Shown piece after piece: positions 6,851 through 7,527 of a stretch of DNA of 7,527 bases. Position numbers and translations under genes: made by a program. The notes beneath the pieces are model-generated. The model was not told the origin of the DNA. It was given only the letters and a program-made list of their open reading frames with translations, and made no database searches. Numbering within the stretch: the stretch's first letter is position 1; the number at the start of each line of letters is the position of its first letter. Source of the DNA: a bacterium (GTDB taxonomy: Bacteria > Bacteroidota > Ignavibacteria > Kapaibacteriales > UBA961); contig JALHLL010000175.1 of NCBI GenBank assembly GCA_022844575.1, positions 1 to 7,527 of the forward strand, written 5' to 3'.

Positions 6851-7036
6851 TCAACCAACTTCCCCGTACTCCGCATCGGAATCCATGTTATCGCATATCT
6901 CGCAAACATAATCTCCCGAAGGGTATTGTAGAGTATTTGCTATTCTTGTTTCCATATCGTTCAGGTCGGGAATTCGGTTTACAAATCTGCCGCTTCCGAG
7001 TGCTACGCTATGTCCGCAATGATTACATATTTCCAT
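6851..7036 (-). CDS. Small zinc-ribbon-like protein (61 residues, CxxC...CxxC)
   Basis: From the ATG at 7034-7036 the product is 61 residues with CNHC (4-7) and CEIC (45-48), two knuckles that would bind one zinc ion. Between them is GSGRFVNRIPDLND (14-27), and PSGDYVC (39-45) leads into the second knuckle. The C-terminal tail is acidic. It is soluble with no signal peptide, so probably cytoplasmic; I do not know its function. The frame stays open upstream to an ATG at 7114, but this start is preferred because AAAGGA lies six bases before it, and the extra 26 residues would overlap the terminator at 7098-7128. The gene is convergent with the permease gene and in the same direction as the T9SS gene to its right, from which the terminator separates it. 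The paired CxxC motifs and the ribosome binding site argue strongly that it is real. Confidence 0.8.
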   Translation of the reverse strand: MEICNHCGHSVALGSGRFVNRIPDLNDMETRIANTLQYPSGDYVCEICDNMDSDAEYGEVG

Positions 7037-7042
7037 ATATAT

Positions 7043-7048
7043 TCCTTT
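7043..7048 (-). promoter_or_regulatory. Strong ribosome binding site setting the start of the zinc-ribbon gene
   Basis: On the - strand this reads AAAGGA, six bases before the ATG at 7034-7036. It decides for the 61-residue start over the longer 87-codon frame starting at 7114. It is the clearest Shine-Dalgarno site in the window. Confidence 0.65.
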
Positions 7049-7097
7049 CGATTTGCTATTGCAATATACACTAAAAAAAGAAATCGTGTAAGACATT

Positions 7098-7128
7098 AAA
7101 AAGGACATACCCAATAAAAGATATGCCC
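7098..7128 (-). terminator. Rho-independent terminator of the right-edge T9SS gene
   Basis: On the - strand GGGCATATC (7128-7120) pairs with GGTATGTCC (7111-7103) as a 9-bp stem with two G-U pairs and an 8-base loop, followed at once by five T (7102-7098). It lies 30 bases after the stop of the gene at 7159-7527 and before the zinc-ribbon gene, so the latter probably has its own promoter within about 7040-7097. I could not assign that promoter. Confidence 0.75.
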
Positions 7129-7158
7129 TCTACTTCATACAGTCAATCAGTATAATTG

Positions 7159-7527
7159 TTATTTCACTACGTTCATAATTCTTGTTCTTGTTAATCTGCC
7201 CGAACGTAGTATCAGCATATAATTGCCCGTCGGTAAATCACGCGTCGGAATTGTAAGCGATTGTTGTCCGGGCATAATTCTCGTTGAGGAAACCATTCTT
7301 CCGTCCATTGTACTTACCGTTAACACCGCTTCCATTCCGCTCACCACACCCGAAATAGGTATTACCGTATTGGAAACAGCCGGATTAGGATAATTTTGAC
7401 CGAGCGTAAAATACTCTTCTATACCGTCGTCAGTCTCGAATATGCTTGTTGTTAATGCCTTAAATATCGGTAATTGCTCAAACTTACGCGGTAATGCCAC
7501 CGGAGTTATCGATGATTCGGCAGCACC
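7159..7527 (-). CDS. C-terminal end of a T9SS-secreted protein (partial, runs off the right edge)
   Basis: The frame is open from the right edge to TAA at 7159-7161 and codes for the last 122 residues. The final 80 or so form a T9SS type A sorting domain: FTLGQNYPNPAVSNTVIPI (a typical entry of the domain), VLTVSTMDGRMV, LPTGNYMLILRSG and the terminal strand RTRIMNVVK. This marks the protein for outer-membrane export by the type IX system. Nothing upstream of the domain in the window identifies its function. A GTG at 7498-7500 can be read as a start but is almost certainly internal, because nine further codons are open to the edge and no ribosome binding site or signal peptide occurs there. 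It uses a different sorting-domain entry (NYPNP) from the 2245-3561 protein (VFPNP). Confidence 0.85.
   Translation of the reverse strand, partial: GAAESSITPVALPRKFEQLPIFKALTTSIFETDDGIEEYFTLGQNYPNPAVSNTVIPISGVVSGMEAVLTVSTMDGRMVSSTRIMPGQQSLTIPTRDLPTGNYMLILRSGRLTRTRIMNVVK

Noticed and set aside
7037..7114. N-terminal extension of the zinc-ribbon gene to the ATG at 7114
   Set aside because: The extension crosses the terminator of the upstream gene and lacks a ribosome binding site, while AAAGGA directly precedes the ATG at 7036.

Overview
The window looks like a chromosomal piece from a moderately AT-rich member of the Bacteroidota or a close relative such as Kapabacteria/Ignavibacteria. Two proteins end in type IX secretion (T9SS) type A sorting domains, several starts lack a Shine-Dalgarno site and follow AT-rich leaders, and one promoter candidate resembles the Bacteroidota TTTG / TAnnTTTG form. 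The lineage is an inference from these traits, not from a database match. I see no rRNA, tRNA, CRISPR array, insertion sequence or phage gene.

Layout. 1-438 is non-coding, with an imperfect direct repeat. 439-3561 (+) holds two adjacent genes for exported proteins. The first is a propeller-like repeat protein whose frame is cut by a single TAA at codon 400 and then stays open to 2208. The second has a signal peptide and a C-terminal T9SS sorting domain; its middle looks like a Bacteroidota endonuclease/exonuclease/phosphatase (EEP) protein that has lost its catalytic residues. A hairpin at 3577-3611 separates it from the convergent gene rarA (3625-4962, -), a replication-fork maintenance AAA+ ATPase. 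Upstream of rarA on the same strand, 25 bases away, is an ABC-2 type permease (4988-5797, -). Its probable partner permease is divergent (5884-6672, +), and the ATP-binding subunit is not in the window. A small CxxC/CxxC zinc-ribbon-like protein (6851-7036, -) follows, then a rho-independent terminator (7098-7128, -), then the C-terminal end of another T9SS-secreted protein that runs off the right edge (7159-7527, -).

How the genes fit together. Three parts seem functionally separate: secreted or surface proteins at both ends, a two-permease ABC exporter in the centre, and the housekeeping gene rarA, which probably shares a transcript with one permease. No clear new defence or mobile system is visible. 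The most unusual signals are the in-frame stop in the propeller-like gene, the apparently inactive EEP-like secreted protein beside it, and the divergent placement of the two permease genes.
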